64,000 nt of DNA from Sphingosinicella sp. CPCC 101087 (lineage in GTDB: Bacteria > Pseudomonadota > Alphaproteobacteria > Sphingomonadales > Sphingomonadaceae), in the NCBI RefSeq assembly GCF_004151485.1, contig NZ_SBFF01000010.1:62352-126351 (forward strand), given 5' to 3'. Under the pieces are notes generated by a model that worked only from the letters and a program-made list of their open reading frames with translations, searched no databases and was not told the DNA's origin. Below are positions 39,326 through 50,677 of this stretch, piece by piece. A program made the translations under genes and the position numbers. How positions within the stretch are numbered: position 1 is the stretch's first letter; each line of letters begins with the position of its first letter.

Positions 39326-39360
39326 AGAGCATCGCGCGGTAAAGTGGGAACCATGAAATG
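39326..39360. repeat. Degenerate alphaproteobacterial intergenic repeat, copy 2
   Basis: AGAGCATCGCGCGGTAAAGT followed by GGGAACC resembles the same element as the copy at 37536, on the other side of ggt. Partial match, judged by eye. Confidence 0.35.
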
Positions 39361-39469
39361 GCCTTGACTGCCCAACGTAGCCCCGGCCACGCCTGGAGCC
39401 GAGACGCTCAATTCCATTCGCGACTGGCGATGTGATTACAAAGAATGGCGCGTTGGCCCCGCCAGGCCC

Positions 39470-39691
39470 TCAGGCGTGGGTGGCCCGCCGCCATGGACCG
39501 CCGAACGCAAGCCGCCCCTTCTTCTTCCACGCTTTCTCGTGGAAGAAGAAGGCCACGGCGTTGAGACACGGCTCGATGAGGGCGATTCCGCCGGCGATCG
39601 CCACCGATCCGGTCAGGACATAAGCGACGCTGAACCCGATCGTCAGATGGATGGCGAGATATGTGAACGTCTTGGCGAGGTCGGCGGACAT
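39470..39691 (-). CDS. DUF2061 small membrane protein
   Basis: A 73-residue protein with two membrane helices, of the DUF2061 family: AKTFTYLAIHLTIGFSVAYVLTG and IAGGIALIEPCLNAVAFFFHEKAWKK. Function unknown; homologues are short inner-membrane proteins. It follows pyrD on the same strand after 61 bp. ATG with GGCGGAG upstream. Confidence 0.8.
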   Translation of the reverse strand: MSADLAKTFTYLAIHLTIGFSVAYVLTGSVAIAGGIALIEPCLNAVAFFFHEKAWKKKGRLAFGGPWRRATHA

Positions 39692-39752
39692 GTCTTTTCT
39701 CCGCCTGCAGAAATGTGGAGGTGCCGGCGCGGGTTCCAGCGGATTTTCCCGT

Positions 39753-40811
39753 TCACACTGATCGATCGGGTCCGACTTCGGCACCTACGGCATCGCTGAG
39801 TCGGGCGAAGCCGTTCAGCGTCATGAGCCGCCTCAGCTCGCCGAGAATTCGGGCCGCCAGCCCCGGGCCCTCATAGACCAAGGCGGTATAGAGCTGGACC
39901 AGACTGGCGCCGGCGCGAATCCGGTCGAAGGCATCGACGCCGTTCTCGATTCCCCCGACGGCCACCAACGGCAAGGCTCCGCCGGTTGCCCGGCGAAAGC
40001 CGCGCAGGCGCTCCAGCGCGAGAGCCTTCAGCGGCGCGCCCGAGAGGCCGCCGGCCTCGTTGCGGTGGCGAGACCGGAGCACCGGCCGGCTCACCGTGGT
40101 ATTGCCGACGATCAAGGCATCGACCCTCGCGTCGATCGCGGCTCTGGCGATACCCTCTATCTCCGCCGGCTCCAGGTCCGGCGCCACCTTGAGGAAGACG
40201 GGCGGTCCGGCGCCGCGCGCTTCCATGACGGCGACAAGCAGCGCCTCGAGCGCCGCCCGATCCTGCAGCGCCCGCAGGCCCGGCGTGTTGGGCGACGAGA
40301 TGTTGATCGTCAGATAGTCGCCGACACCCAGGGCCGCCAGAACGCCGGCGCCATAGTCGGCGATCCGGTCTGGGCTGTCCTTGTTCGCGCCGACATTGAT
40401 CCCGACTATGCCGCGGTGACGCGCGTGCGCGGGCGGCTCAAGCCGCGCCAGCGCCGCAGGCTGTCCGTCGTTGTTGAAGCCCATCCGGTTGATCACGGCG
40501 CGATCCTCGGCCAGCCGGAACAGCCGCGGCACGGGATTGCCTTGCTGGGGCCTCGGCGTCAGCGTGCCGACCTCGACGAAACCGAATCCGAATCCCAGCA
40601 TCTGCCGGAATACCTCGGCATTCTTGTCGAAGCCGGCCGCCAGTCCGACCGGATTGGGAAAGACCAGGCCGGCGACCTCGATCGAGAGCATCGGATCGGG
40701 CTTGGGCGGCAGGCCCGGCGGAAGCAGCTTGAGCGCGCGGATCGTCAACCGATGCGCCCGCTCCGCATCCAGCGCGAAGGCGAACGGCCGCACGAGGGGA
40801 TAAAGCGCCAT
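39753..40811 (-). CDS. pyrD: Dihydroorotate dehydrogenase (quinone)
   Basis: Class 2, membrane-associated enzyme of pyrimidine synthesis, oxidising dihydroorotate with ubiquinone. It has 352 residues: N-terminal quinone-tunnel helices ([18 protein letters not shown]), FMN barrel with [51 protein letters not shown] (catalytic Ser) and VGGIENG. All key residues are present. ATG overlaps nothing; upstream lies the suf control region. Confidence 0.96.
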   Translation of the reverse strand: MALYPLVRPFAFALDAERAHRLTIRALKLLPPGLPPKPDPMLSIEVAGLVFPNPVGLAAGFDKNAEVFRQMLGFGFGFVEVGTLTPRPQQGNPVPRLFRLAEDRAVINRMGFNNDGQPAALARLEPPAHARHRGIVGINVGANKDSPDRIADYGAGVLAALGVGDYLTINISSPNTPGLRALQDRAALEALLVAVMEARGAGPPVFLKVAPDLEPAEIEGIARAAIDARVDALIVGNTTVSRPVLRSRHRNEAGGLSGAPLKALALERLRGFRRATGGALPLVAVGGIENGVDAFDRIRAGASLVQLYTALVYEGPGLAARILGELRRLMTLNGFARLSDAVGAEVGPDRSV

Positions 40812-40863
40812 GGCCCGCGGCTATGGCAAAGCCGGGGCGGGCGGTCAAAGCACCGGCTTGCGT

Positions 40864-41010
40864 CTTGCTCGTCGCTCCGGCGAGGGCCGGGAATCAAGCG
40901 CACGCCTCACCCGAAAGATGCGCTCGCACGGCGCATTGGTCATGTGGCGGACCCCGCCTTCCCGCATGGACCGGACACGACGCGGGATCCACTCGGATGC
41001 CACCCGTGCT
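40864..41010. repeat. REP-like intergenic repeat
   Basis: CCGGC-GAGG-GCCGG (40877-40890) inside flanks CTTG and CAAG resembles the common alphaproteobacterial REP form GTC-n-CCGGCGAAGGCCGG-GAATC. A further GC-rich piece with CCCGC and GCGGGATCCAC follows and may be a second decayed copy. Judged by pattern only. Confidence 0.4.
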
Positions 41011-41142
41011 GGCATGATGGTCTTGGTGCAGACGCTTCGTCATCTTGCGCGTTGCCGCAGCGAGAGCTCGCGCAAACTCTTCGCTTCCCTTTCACCACCT
41101 TCCCCAAGCCGCTTGATTCTCCGCCCTTTCGCGCCCAAATGC

Positions 41143-41169
41143 CCAATCGGAACGAAACAGTCCGATTGG
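41143..41169. promoter_or_regulatory. 9-9-9 bp inverted repeat immediately upstream of sufR
   Basis: CCAATCGGA (41143-41151) and TCCGATTGG (41161-41169) are perfect inverted copies with a 9-base spacer, ending 4 bp before the sufR start. No proper ribosome site lies in between, so the operator covers the initiation region or the message is leaderless. It is a strong candidate operator for SufR autoregulation. It does not resemble the E. coli IscR type 1 or type 2 boxes. Confidence 0.55.
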
Positions 41170-41173
41170 AATC

Positions 41174-41580
41174 ATGCGTCTCACCAGCCTTGCCGATTAT
41201 GCCGTGGTGATGATGGCCGCGGCCGCCCGCCATCCGGCCGGGGCACGGCTGTCGGCGACCTTGCTCGCCGAGGAGACGGGTGTGCCTCTGCCGACCGCCC
41301 AGAAGCTGACCGGACGGCTCGCCGCGGCCGGGCTGCTCGAGACCGCCCGGGGCACCGGCGGCGGATTCCGGCTCGCACGCGGCGCGGACGCGATCAGCCT
41401 TGCCGATGTTGTCGAGGCCGTAGAGGGACCGATTGTGATGACCAGCTGCGTCGATACCGAGCGTCACGAATGCGCGCTGGAGGGCGGCTGCCAGGTCCGG
41501 CCGCATATGGGGGTGGTCAACAGCACCGTTCGCGGCGCGCTCGCAGGTCTCAGCCTGTCCAGTCTTGCAGAGGTGAAGTC

Positions 41581-41584
<4 letters not shown>
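41174..41584 (+). CDS. sufR: Rrf2-family regulator of the suf operon
   Basis: IscR-like Fe-S sensor and DNA-binding protein, 136 residues. The winged helix-turn-helix spans about 1-75 ([40 protein letters not shown]). Cluster ligands are C92, C100 and C106 with His111 nearby, the C-x7-C-x5-C pattern of this group. It probably represses suf when clusters are plentiful. Its stop overlaps the sufB ATG. Cluster type cannot be told from sequence. Confidence 0.92.
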
Positions 41585-43064
<1,480 letters not shown>

Positions 43065-43068
<4 letters not shown>

Positions 43069-43503
43069 GCATCCTTTTTGAACTATCGCTCGCTTTTGCC
43101 ACCGTCCAAACAGGCGGAGCAGGTAGCGCGCCTTTATTTGGACGTTTCGCTGAAATTGGGGTGCCGTACGTTCAATGTGTCCAAAGTCGAGGCCATCGAG
43201 AAAATGTGATCGTCCCGGCCCAAGGGTCCGATATGAGTTGGGCGAGCGCGCGAGCTGCTTTTCGGCAACAACATGGAGCCGACGACACGGATTGCCGATT
43301 CTACACGACCCACGACCGGCTCACCCGCTTGGTCAGTCAGAGATACCCTGCCTTTGACGAAAGACTTGTAGGTTTCATCGTCCATAGTGCGCTTGCCGAT
43401 CTTCAGCGGACAGGATCTCGTCTGGAAAACCTTGAGCGGCTGACAGCAAACGGTTTGCCGCTCGCACCGCCCGCACCGCCTCCCTCGCCAGTGGTCCGAG
43501 ACA

Positions 43504-43520
<17 letters not shown>
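43065..43520 (+). CDS. Unknown protein inserted between sufB and sufC
   Basis: Not recognised. The 151-residue product has a weak hydrophobic N-terminus ([12 protein letters not shown]) that might be a signal peptide, two cysteines (PYVQCVQ and DTDCRFY), a helical middle ([18 protein letters not shown]) and a Pro-rich end ([13 protein letters not shown]). The first 60 bases are 52% GC (31 of 60) and A/T-ending codons are frequent, unlike suf neighbours. It overlaps sufB by four bases and sufC by 17, so it is translated as part of the operon. Acquired gene or fast-evolving Suf accessory are both possible. Confidence 0.65.
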
Positions 43521-44252
<732 letters not shown>

Positions 44253-44256
<4 letters not shown>

Positions 44257-45341
44257 GCCTGCTGACTCTTCCCTCCAACCGGGAGGAAGGCTGGCGCTGG
44301 AGCGATCTCTCCGCGCTGCCCCAGCTTTCCGAGCGTGAACCTACCGGGCGGGTCCCCACCGATCTTCCCTGGATCGCCTGTGAGCGCGAGGGCCCGCGCC
44401 TGCTCTTCGTCGACGGCCGGCTCGACGAGACACGCAGCCGCCTCGGACCCGTCGAGATCGGCCCGGTCGACGTCACGGCGTCGGATCATCCGCTGGCGCG
44501 CCTTGCGGGCCGTTCCGGCTGGCGCCTGCGCCTCGGGCTCGACCATGCCCCGCATGGGCTCGTCCAGATCGTCCATGTCTCGACCGGAGCCGCCGACCAT
44601 CTGGCGGCGCAGATCGAACTCGATGTCGATGCTCAGGCCTCCATCTGCGAGACCTTCATCGGCGAAGGCTGGGCCAATCGGCTCACCGGTATTCGGCTGT
44701 TCAAGGGCAGCCGCCTGATGCTCAGCCGCCGCCTGCTTGGCGCTTCCGGTTTCATCAGTCAGGTTGACCACGCCCAGGTCGGCCAAGGGGCGAGCCTCGT
44801 GGTCGCGAGCCTCGCCGCCGGCGGTACGGACACGCGCCTCGACGGCCATTACGCCCTGGATGGCGAAGCAGCCTATGCCGAGGCCTCCTCCGCTCTGCTC
44901 GCCCGCGGCCGGCAGCGCCATGACGCCAATGTCGTGGTCCGGCATGCCATGCCGAGCGGCGTGAGCCGCCAGGTCTGGCGATCGGTCGCCGACGATCGTG
45001 CGGCCTGCTCGGTCGCGGCGCGGGTCGAGGTCGCGCGCCATGCCCAGAAGACCGACGGCGAGCAGTCGCTCAAGGGCCTGCTTCTCGCCCGTTCGGCGAC
45101 GATCAACGCCAAACCCGAGCTCGAAATCTTCGCCGACGACGTCAAATGCGCCCATGGCGCCACGGTCGGCGAGCTCGACCGCAATGCCCTTTTCTATCTC
45201 GGGAGCCGCGGCGTCTCCCCCGATGAGGCCCGTGCCCTGCTCACCCGCGCCTTCGTCGCCGACGCGCTCGACCGGATCGGCGAAGAGGAGGTGAAGGCGG
45301 CCTTCTACGCGGATGTCGAGACATGGTTCGCAGGCCGGTGA
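44253..45341 (+). CDS. sufD: Fe-S cluster assembly protein SufD
   Basis: Partner of SufB in the scaffold complex, 362 residues. Divergent N-terminus but a clear beta-helix core and C-terminal KTDGEQSLKGLLLARSATINAKPELEIFADDVKCAHGATVGELDRNALFYL (by segments), with the conserved His of CAHGAT. GTG start overlapping sufC; its TGA overlaps the ATG of sufS (TGATG). Confidence 0.94.
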
Positions 45342-46555
45342 TGGACGCGGCCGTCTCCACACGCCCGCTCGACTGGCTCGCCGATTTTCCGGCGATTCCC
45401 GACGGCTGGGCCTATCTGGACAGCGCTGCGACCGCGCAGAAGCCTCAGCCGGTGATCGATGCGATCCATCGCGCTTACTCCGAAACCTATGCGACCGTTC
45501 ATCGCGGCGTTTACCAGCGCTCGGCCGACATGACCCTGGCCTTCGAGGCCAGCCGCCGCCGCGCCGCCCGGTTCATCAACGCCGCCTCGCCCGAGGAGGT
45601 CGTTTTCGTCCGCGGCGCCACGGAGGGCATCAACCTGGTCGCGCAAAGCTGGGGCGGCGCCAACCTGAAACCGGGCGACCGGATCATGCTTTCGGTGCTG
45701 GAGCATCATTCCAACATCGTGCCCTGGCAGCTGACCGCCGAGCGCACCGGCGCGGCAATCGACGTCGCTCCCCTCACCGCCGACGGCCGGATCGATCTCG
45801 ATGCGCTCGAAGCGATGCTGACGGAGCGGCACAAGCTCGTCGCCCTCGCCCATGTCTCCAACGTCCTGGGCTCGGTGCTCGATGCGAAGCGCGCGGCCCG
45901 CCTTGCCCATGAGGTCGGCGCAAAGCTTCTGCTCGATGGCTGCCAGGCGGTGCCGCGCATGCCGGTCGACGTCGCGGAGATCGGCTGCGACTTCTACGTC
46001 TTCTCCGGCCACAAGCTCTACGGCCCCACCGGCATCGGCGTGCTGTGGGCCCGCGGCGAGATTCTGGCGGGCATGCCGCCCTGGCAGGGTGGCGGCGCAA
46101 TGATCGACAAGGTGACGTTCGAGCGCACCACCTATGCACCGCCGCCGGCACGATTCGAGGCCGGGACCCCACACGTCGTTGGCGTCATCGGGCTCCACGC
46201 GGCGATCGACTATGTCGATTCCATCGGCCTCGACTCGATAGCCGCCCATGAGAGGGCACTGGTCGATGAGGCGCGGGGCGCTCTCTCCAGCCTCAACAGC
46301 GTCAGGCTCTTCGGGCCCGACGACAGCGCCGGGATCGTCAGCTTCGCGGTCCAAGGGGTGCATCCGCACGATGTAGGCACCATATTGGACGAGAGCCGGG
46401 TGGCGATCCGCGCCGGCCATCATTGCGCCCAGCCGCTCATGGCTCATCTCGGGGTGGACGCGACGGCGCGGGCGAGCTTCGGGGTCTATAATGGCCGGCA
46501 GGATGTCGAAGCGCTGGTGCGCGGCATCGAAAGGGTGACGAGAATTTTCGGATGA
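45341..46555 (+). CDS. sufS: Cysteine desulfurase SufS
   Basis: PLP enzyme delivering sulfur from cysteine, 404 residues, class II (SufS/CsdA) type. Visible are YLDSAATAQKPQPVIDA, the PLP Lys in FSGHKLYGPTGIGVL, HVSNVLGS and the persulfide Cys in RAGHHCAQPLM. No SufE or SufU gene lies beside it; its acceptor must be encoded elsewhere. The ATG at 45341 overlaps the sufD stop; an ATG six codons upstream is less likely. Confidence 0.95.
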   Translation: MDAAVSTRPLDWLADFPAIPDGWAYLDSAATAQKPQPVIDAIHRAYSETYATVHRGVYQRSADMTLAFEASRRRAARFINAASPEEVVFVRGATEGINLVAQSWGGANLKPGDRIMLSVLEHHSNIVPWQLTAERTGAAIDVAPLTADGRIDLDALEAMLTERHKLVALAHVSNVLGSVLDAKRAARLAHEVGAKLLLDGCQAVPRMPVDVAEIGCDFYVFSGHKLYGPTGIGVLWARGEILAGMPPWQGGGAMIDKVTFERTTYAPPPARFEAGTPHVVGVIGLHAAIDYVDSIGLDSIAAHERALVDEARGALSSLNSVRLFGPDDSAGIVSFAVQGVHPHDVGTILDESRVAIRAGHHCAQPLMAHLGVDATARASFGVYNGRQDVEALVRGIERVTRIFG

Positions 46556-47046
46556 ACGAGCAGCGCAGGATCGAGACCGAGGAAGTCGAGGAAGTGGCCA
46601 AGCCGCCGAAGGCACGCGTCGACGACGCACCGGCCGGAGCCGGCGAAAGCGCCACCGATACGTTCGCGCGCAAGCGCGATTATCTGGAAGGCTTTCTTTC
46701 GCAGGCTCCGCGGCCGGCCGAACCGGAGGTCGAGACGCCGGGCGGCGATCTCTACGAGCGGGTGATCGAGGCGCTGAAGGAAATCTACGATCCCGAGATA
46801 CCGGTGAACATCTACGATCTCGGACTCATCTACGGCGTGGAGATCACGCCCGATCATCACGCCCGTGTCACCATGACGCTGACCACGCCGCATTGTCCGG
46901 TCGCCGAATCGATGCCGGGCGAGGTCGAGCTTCGCGTCGGCGCGGTTCCCGGAATCGGCGACGCCGAGGTCGAACTCGTCTGGGATCCGCCCTGGGACCC
47001 TCAAAAGATGAGCGACGAGGCGAAGCTGGAGCTTGGGATGCTGTAA
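46552..47046 (+). CDS. sufT: SUF-system maturation protein SufT (MIP18/DUF59)
   Basis: DUF59 protein of 164 residues acting in late Fe-S maturation. A disordered acidic N-terminus (~1-65) precedes the domain: VIEALKEIYDPEIPVNIYDLGLIYGVEI and TTPHCPVAESMPGEVE with the conserved Cys, ending WDPPWDPQKMSDEAKLELGML. ATGA overlap with sufS. Followed by a GC-rich repeat before sufA. Confidence 0.94.
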   Translation: MNEQRRIETEEVEEVAKPPKARVDDAPAGAGESATDTFARKRDYLEGFLSQAPRPAEPEVETPGGDLYERVIEALKEIYDPEIPVNIYDLGLIYGVEITPDHHARVTMTLTTPHCPVAESMPGEVELRVGAVPGIGDAEVELVWDPPWDPQKMSDEAKLELGML

Positions 47047-47051
47047 CAATT

Positions 47052-47141
47052 TCCCTCCCCTTCAGGGGGAGGGGATCGAAAGGCGGGAAGGTGCGCGAGC
47101 CAGGCACGGCCCCGCCCCGACCCCTCCTCCGAAGGGAGGGG
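47052..47141. repeat. Paired G/C-rich inverted repeats (REP-like) between sufT and sufA
   Basis: Two hairpins occupy the 108-bp gap: CCCTCCCC-TTCAG-GGGGAGGG (47053-47073) and CCCCTCC-TCCGAAG-GGAGGGG (47121-47141), with CGAAAGGCGGGAAGG between. This composite form (CCCTCCCC with mirrored GGGGAGGG) recurs as interspersed elements in many sphingomonad and related genomes. Could attenuate transcription into sufA. Confidence 0.5.
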
Positions 47142-47154
47142 CGAAGGAGCGAAG

Positions 47155-47520
47155 ATGAACGCAACGACCACCACCATCCGACGCCCCCGCCCGGCCGCGG
47201 TGCAGCTCACGCCGGCCGCCGAGACACGCATTGCGGACCTGATGGCCCGCGCGCCTGAGGGCGCGGTCGGCGTGCGGCTCTCGACACCCCGCCGGGGCTG
47301 CTCGGGTCTCGCTTATTCGGTCGATTACGTTTCGGCGGAAGACCCGCTCGACGAGAAGATCGAGACGTCCGGCGGCATCTTCTATATCGACGGCGCTTCG
47401 GTCCTATATCTGATCGGTTCGACCATGGACTGGCGCGAGGACGATTTCGCCGCCGGCTTCGTCTTCGAAAATCCCAATGCCAAGGGCGCCTGCGGCTGCG
47501 GCGAGAGCTTCACCGTCTGA
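47155..47520 (+). CDS. sufA: A-type Fe-S carrier protein
   Basis: Carries assembled clusters to apoproteins, 121 residues. The three cluster cysteines are in RRGCSGLAY, and GACGCGESF near the C-terminus. N-terminal Thr/Arg/Pro-rich extension precedes VQLTPAAETRI. Position as last suf gene favours SufA rather than ErpA, though sequence alone does not separate them. GGAG ribosome site before the ATG. Confidence 0.93.
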   Translation: MNATTTTIRRPRPAAVQLTPAAETRIADLMARAPEGAVGVRLSTPRRGCSGLAYSVDYVSAEDPLDEKIETSGGIFYIDGASVLYLIGSTMDWREDDFAAGFVFENPNAKGACGCGESFTV

Positions 47521-47974
47521 AGGTCCTTTCGACGCGCTGATCGTCCGGCCCGCCACATCCGCCGATCGCCCGGCCTGGGCGAAGATGCGCCATCTCCTCT
47601 GGCCTGACGAAGAGCCGGAAGAACTCGAATCAGATCTCGACGCCTATGATTCGTCGGACGAGCTCGCGGGCTTCGTCGCGGAGGCGGAAGACGGACGTCT
47701 GATCGGTTTCGCGGAGGTGGCGATGCGAAGCTATGTCGAGGGCCCCTGCGCGCCGGGCCCTTATCTGGAAGGCATATGGGTCGACACCAAATATCGCCGC
47801 CGCGGGATCGGCCGCGCATTGCTCGGCGCGGCGGAACAATGGGGTCGAGAACGAGGATTCGATCATCTCGGGTCCGACGCGCTCATCGACAATGAAGTCA
47901 GCCACGCCTGGCACCGCGCCGCCGGCTTCGCCGAGATCGAGCGCGTCGTGATTTTCGGCAAGAGCATGAAGTAG
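47477..47974 (+). CDS. AAC(6')-like aminoglycoside N-acetyltransferase (GNAT)
   Basis: GNAT acyltransferase closely resembling chromosomal AAC(6') enzymes: [31 protein letters not shown], the acetyl-CoA loop [18 protein letters not shown], then [19 protein letters not shown] and [10 protein letters not shown]. Such enzymes acetylate the 6' amine of aminoglycosides; activity here is inference. Start is uncertain: the only in-frame ATG before the domain is at 47477, inside sufA, giving 165 residues; family homology begins near [11 protein letters not shown] just after the sufA stop, where only CTG is available. Confidence 0.82.
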   Translation: MPRAPAAAARASPSEGPFDALIVRPATSADRPAWAKMRHLLWPDEEPEELESDLDAYDSSDELAGFVAEAEDGRLIGFAEVAMRSYVEGPCAPGPYLEGIWVDTKYRRRGIGRALLGAAEQWGRERGFDHLGSDALIDNEVSHAWHRAAGFAEIERVVIFGKSMK

Positions 47975-48105
47975 CGTTCGCTGCCACCGGAACATGTCCG
48001 CGACCAGTCCGGGTCGGGCGCCTATCCACAGGATCACGAGCGCGAGGTCAGAGGCCTCGCCGTCTTTCGATTTGCCCGAAGGATCATGTCCGCTAGAGGC
48101 GAGCG

Positions 48106-48795
48106 ATGCACCCCGCCCTGGCCCATATCGAAAGCTGGATCTTCGATCTCGACAACAGCCTATACCCGGCGTCGACCAACCTGTTCGAGCTCATCGACAT
48201 TCGCATGGGCCAGTATATCCAGCGGCTTCTCGGATGCGAAGCCGCGGAGTCCCGTTGCGTGCAGAAGCGCCATTTTCTCGAGCACGGGACGACGCTTGCC
48301 GGGCTGATGCGCGACCATGGCGTCGACCCGCACGAATTTCTCGCCTTCGTGCACGACATCGACCTCGCCCGCATCGCCGCGGACCCCGCCTTGGTGGCCG
48401 CGCTCGATCGCCTGCCCGGACGCAAGTTCGTCTTCACCAATGGCGACGAGGCCTATGCACGGCGCGTGCTGGACCGGCTGGGATTGGCGAACGCCTTCGA
48501 CGGCCTGCACGACATCCACGCCATGGCCTATCTGCCCAAGCCGCATCCCGACGCTTATGCTGCATTGTGCGGGCGGCATCGGATCGATCCCGGACGCGCC
48601 TTGTTCGCCGACGATATGGCCCGCAACCTCGTCCCGGCCAAGGCGCTCGGCATGACGACCATATGGGTGAACAACGGCTCGGAAGCGGGAAGTCACGGCG
48701 CCGACCCGGCCATGATCGACTTCGTCGTGCCGGACATTGCCGGCTGGCTCGCCGAGATCCAAGGGACCTGGACCGACAAGGAAGCCATTGCATGA
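48106..48795 (+). CDS. Pyrimidine 5'-nucleotidase-type HAD hydrolase
   Basis: HAD phosphatase of 229 residues, SDT1-like pyrimidine 5'-nucleotidase group. Motif I is [11 protein letters not shown] (Asp nucleophile and Asp+2), motif II FVFTNGD, motif III Lys in LPKPHPDAY and motif [11 protein letters not shown]. The subfamily dephosphorylates UMP/CMP; actual substrate untested. Its stop overlaps dapD (ATGA), a frequent alphaproteobacterial arrangement. Confidence 0.88.
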   Translation: MHPALAHIESWIFDLDNSLYPASTNLFELIDIRMGQYIQRLLGCEAAESRCVQKRHFLEHGTTLAGLMRDHGVDPHEFLAFVHDIDLARIAADPALVAALDRLPGRKFVFTNGDEAYARRVLDRLGLANAFDGLHDIHAMAYLPKPHPDAYAALCGRHRIDPGRALFADDMARNLVPAKALGMTTIWVNNGSEAGSHGADPAMIDFVVPDIAGWLAEIQGTWTDKEAIA

Positions 48796-49634
48796 CCGAC
48801 TCGTTGCAGCAGAGGATCGACGAAGCCTGGGAGAAACGTGACGGGGTCGGCGCGGCGACGACCGGCGCGATCCGGGAGGCGGTCGAGGAGGCGATCCGCC
48901 GGCTCGATTCGGGGCAGGCGAGGGTTGCCGAGTCGGGGCCTGACGGCTGGCGCGTGAACCAGTGGCTCAAAAAGGCGGTCCTGCTTTCCTTCCGCCTGAA
49001 TCCGATGGAGGCGATTAAGGGCGGACCCGGGGGGTCGATGTGGTGGGACAAGATCCCCTCCAAGTTCGCCGGCTGGGATCCGGATCGCTTTGCCGAGGCG
49101 GAGTTTCGCGCCGTTCCGGGCGCGATCGTCCGCCGCGGCGCCTTCATCGCCAGGGGCGCCGTGCTGATGCCGAGCTTCGTCAACATCGGCGCCTATGTCG
49201 GCGAAGGAACGATGGTCGACACCTGGGCGACGGTCGGGAGCTGTGCCCAGATCGGCCGCAATGTCCACATCTCCGGCGGTGCCGGAATCGGGGGGGTGCT
49301 CGAGCCGCTTCAGGCCGGGCCGGTTATCATCGAGGACAATTGCTTCATCGGCGCCCGCTCCGAAGTCGCGGAGGGGGTAGTGGTCGAGGAAGGGGCGGTT
49401 CTGTCGATGGGGGTGTTCATCGGCGCCTCGACCAAGATCGTCGACCGGACGACGGGCGAGATCTTCATGGGCCGCGTCCCGAGCTTCTCGGTGGTGGTTC
49501 CGGGATCGTTGCCGGGAAGGCCGCTTCCCGGCCGTGACGAGCCGGGCCCGAGCCTCGCCTGCGCCGTCATCGTCAAGCGCGTCGATGCCCAGACCCGGTC
49601 CAAGACCGCGATCAACGAGCTGCTGCGCGATTGA
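48792..49634 (+). CDS. dapD: Tetrahydrodipicolinate N-succinyltransferase
   Basis: Succinylates tetrahydrodipicolinate for lysine and diaminopimelate (peptidoglycan) synthesis. It has 280 residues: helical N-domain, then a left-handed beta-helix with hexapeptide repeats ([27 protein letters not shown]) and conserved [15 protein letters not shown] and [29 protein letters not shown] is diagnostic. Coupled to the upstream nucleotidase. Confidence 0.96.
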   Translation: MTDSLQQRIDEAWEKRDGVGAATTGAIREAVEEAIRRLDSGQARVAESGPDGWRVNQWLKKAVLLSFRLNPMEAIKGGPGGSMWWDKIPSKFAGWDPDRFAEAEFRAVPGAIVRRGAFIARGAVLMPSFVNIGAYVGEGTMVDTWATVGSCAQIGRNVHISGGAGIGGVLEPLQAGPVIIEDNCFIGARSEVAEGVVVEEGAVLSMGVFIGASTKIVDRTTGEIFMGRVPSFSVVVPGSLPGRPLPGRDEPGPSLACAVIVKRVDAQTRSKTAINELLRD

Positions 49635-49741
49635 CGAAGGCATCGCGCCGCGGGTCGGGAATGGGCGGCATAAGCGTTCCTTATGGCCCTGACCGCAACT
49701 TTCGTGACGGAAGGGCTCGCTCGATCGGCTAAGATCAAGGC

Positions 49742-50674
49742 ATGAGTCCCACTATCGCCTTGCGCATGGGTGCCCGCGACTGGGCGATCCTGCTCTTCCT
49801 GTCGGTGCTGTGGGGTGGCTCTTTCTTCTTCATCGACGTCGCCGTCGATAGCGTGAATCCGCTGACGCTCGTGCTGGTGCGAGTGACCATCGCGGCGGCG
49901 ATCCTTCTCGCCGTGCTCAAGGCGACGGGGCGGCCGCTCCCCTTCGCTCGCGCCACTTCCATCCCCTTCTTGGTCCTTGCACTGCTGAACAATGCGATCC
50001 CCTTCACGCTCTTTGCCTGGGGGCAGCAGCATATCGCCAGCGGCCTCGCCTCCATCCTCAACGCGACGACGCCGCTCTGGGCGGTTCTGGTCACGCACTT
50101 TCTCACCGCCGACGAAAAGGCGACTCCGCTCAAGGTGGCGGGGGTTGCGGTCGGCTTCGCCGGCGTCGCGGTGATGATCGGCGGCGACCTCCTGCTCGAC
50201 ATCAGCGGCGAGAACCTCCTCGCCCAGCTCGCCTGCCTTGGCGCAACCCTCTGCTACGCGCTAGCGGGGGTCCACGCGCGTCGCTTCCGCGCGATGGGCG
50301 TTCCGCCGATGACGGTCTCGGCTGGCCAGCTTCTCGCCTGCGCGCTGGTGATGCTGCCAATGGTTCTGCTCTTTGAACCCCCGTGGCGCGCCACCGCGCC
50401 GGAGCCGGGGGCGATGCTGGCGATTTTGGGACTCGCCGTCTTCTCCACGGCGCTCGCCTACATTCTCTACTTTCGGCTGATCGAAACGGCCGGTGCGACC
50501 AATGCCATACTGGTCACCTTCCTCATCCCTGCCACGGCCATTCTGCTCGGCGCCACCTTGCTCGGCGAATCGCTCGCGCCGCGCCATTTCGGCGGCCTCG
50601 CGCTGATCGTCTTCGGCCTCGCCGCGATCGACGGTCGGGTGTTCGCGAGATCACGGCCGCCGACGCCGGCTTGA
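49742..50674 (+). CDS. DMT-superfamily (EamA) transporter
   Basis: A 310-residue inner-membrane protein with ten predicted helices in two EamA repeats: LLFLSVLWGGSFFFIDVAV and LACLGATLCYALAGVHARR open the halves, and ASILNATTPLWAVLVTHFL and ETAGATNAILVTFLIPATA are the conserved helix pairs. It is a different subgroup from the transporter at 9.3 kb. Substrate unknown (amino acids or metabolites in characterised members). No operon partner. Confidence 0.87.
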   Translation: MSPTIALRMGARDWAILLFLSVLWGGSFFFIDVAVDSVNPLTLVLVRVTIAAAILLAVLKATGRPLPFARATSIPFLVLALLNNAIPFTLFAWGQQHIASGLASILNATTPLWAVLVTHFLTADEKATPLKVAGVAVGFAGVAVMIGGDLLLDISGENLLAQLACLGATLCYALAGVHARRFRAMGVPPMTVSAGQLLACALVMLPMVLLFEPPWRATAPEPGAMLAILGLAVFSTALAYILYFRLIETAGATNAILVTFLIPATAILLGATLLGESLAPRHFGGLALIVFGLAAIDGRVFARSRPPTPA

Positions 50675-50677
50675 CTC

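Larger units (their letters stand above)
40812..41173. other. 362-bp intergenic region between pyrD and the suf operon
   Basis: Divergent control region with no convincing gene. It holds REP-like inverted repeats (40864-41010), a GCGAG-AG-CTCGC dyad, a possible TTGATT -35 element at 41113-41118 and the 27-bp inverted repeat before sufR. No RNA gene is apparent. Confidence 0.5.

Noticed and set aside
41033-41173. General stress (EcfG-type GGAAC-N16-17-CGTT) promoter before suf
   Set aside because: GGAAC occurs at 41149-41153 but no CGTT lies at the right distance; the GGAAC is part of the inverted repeat.
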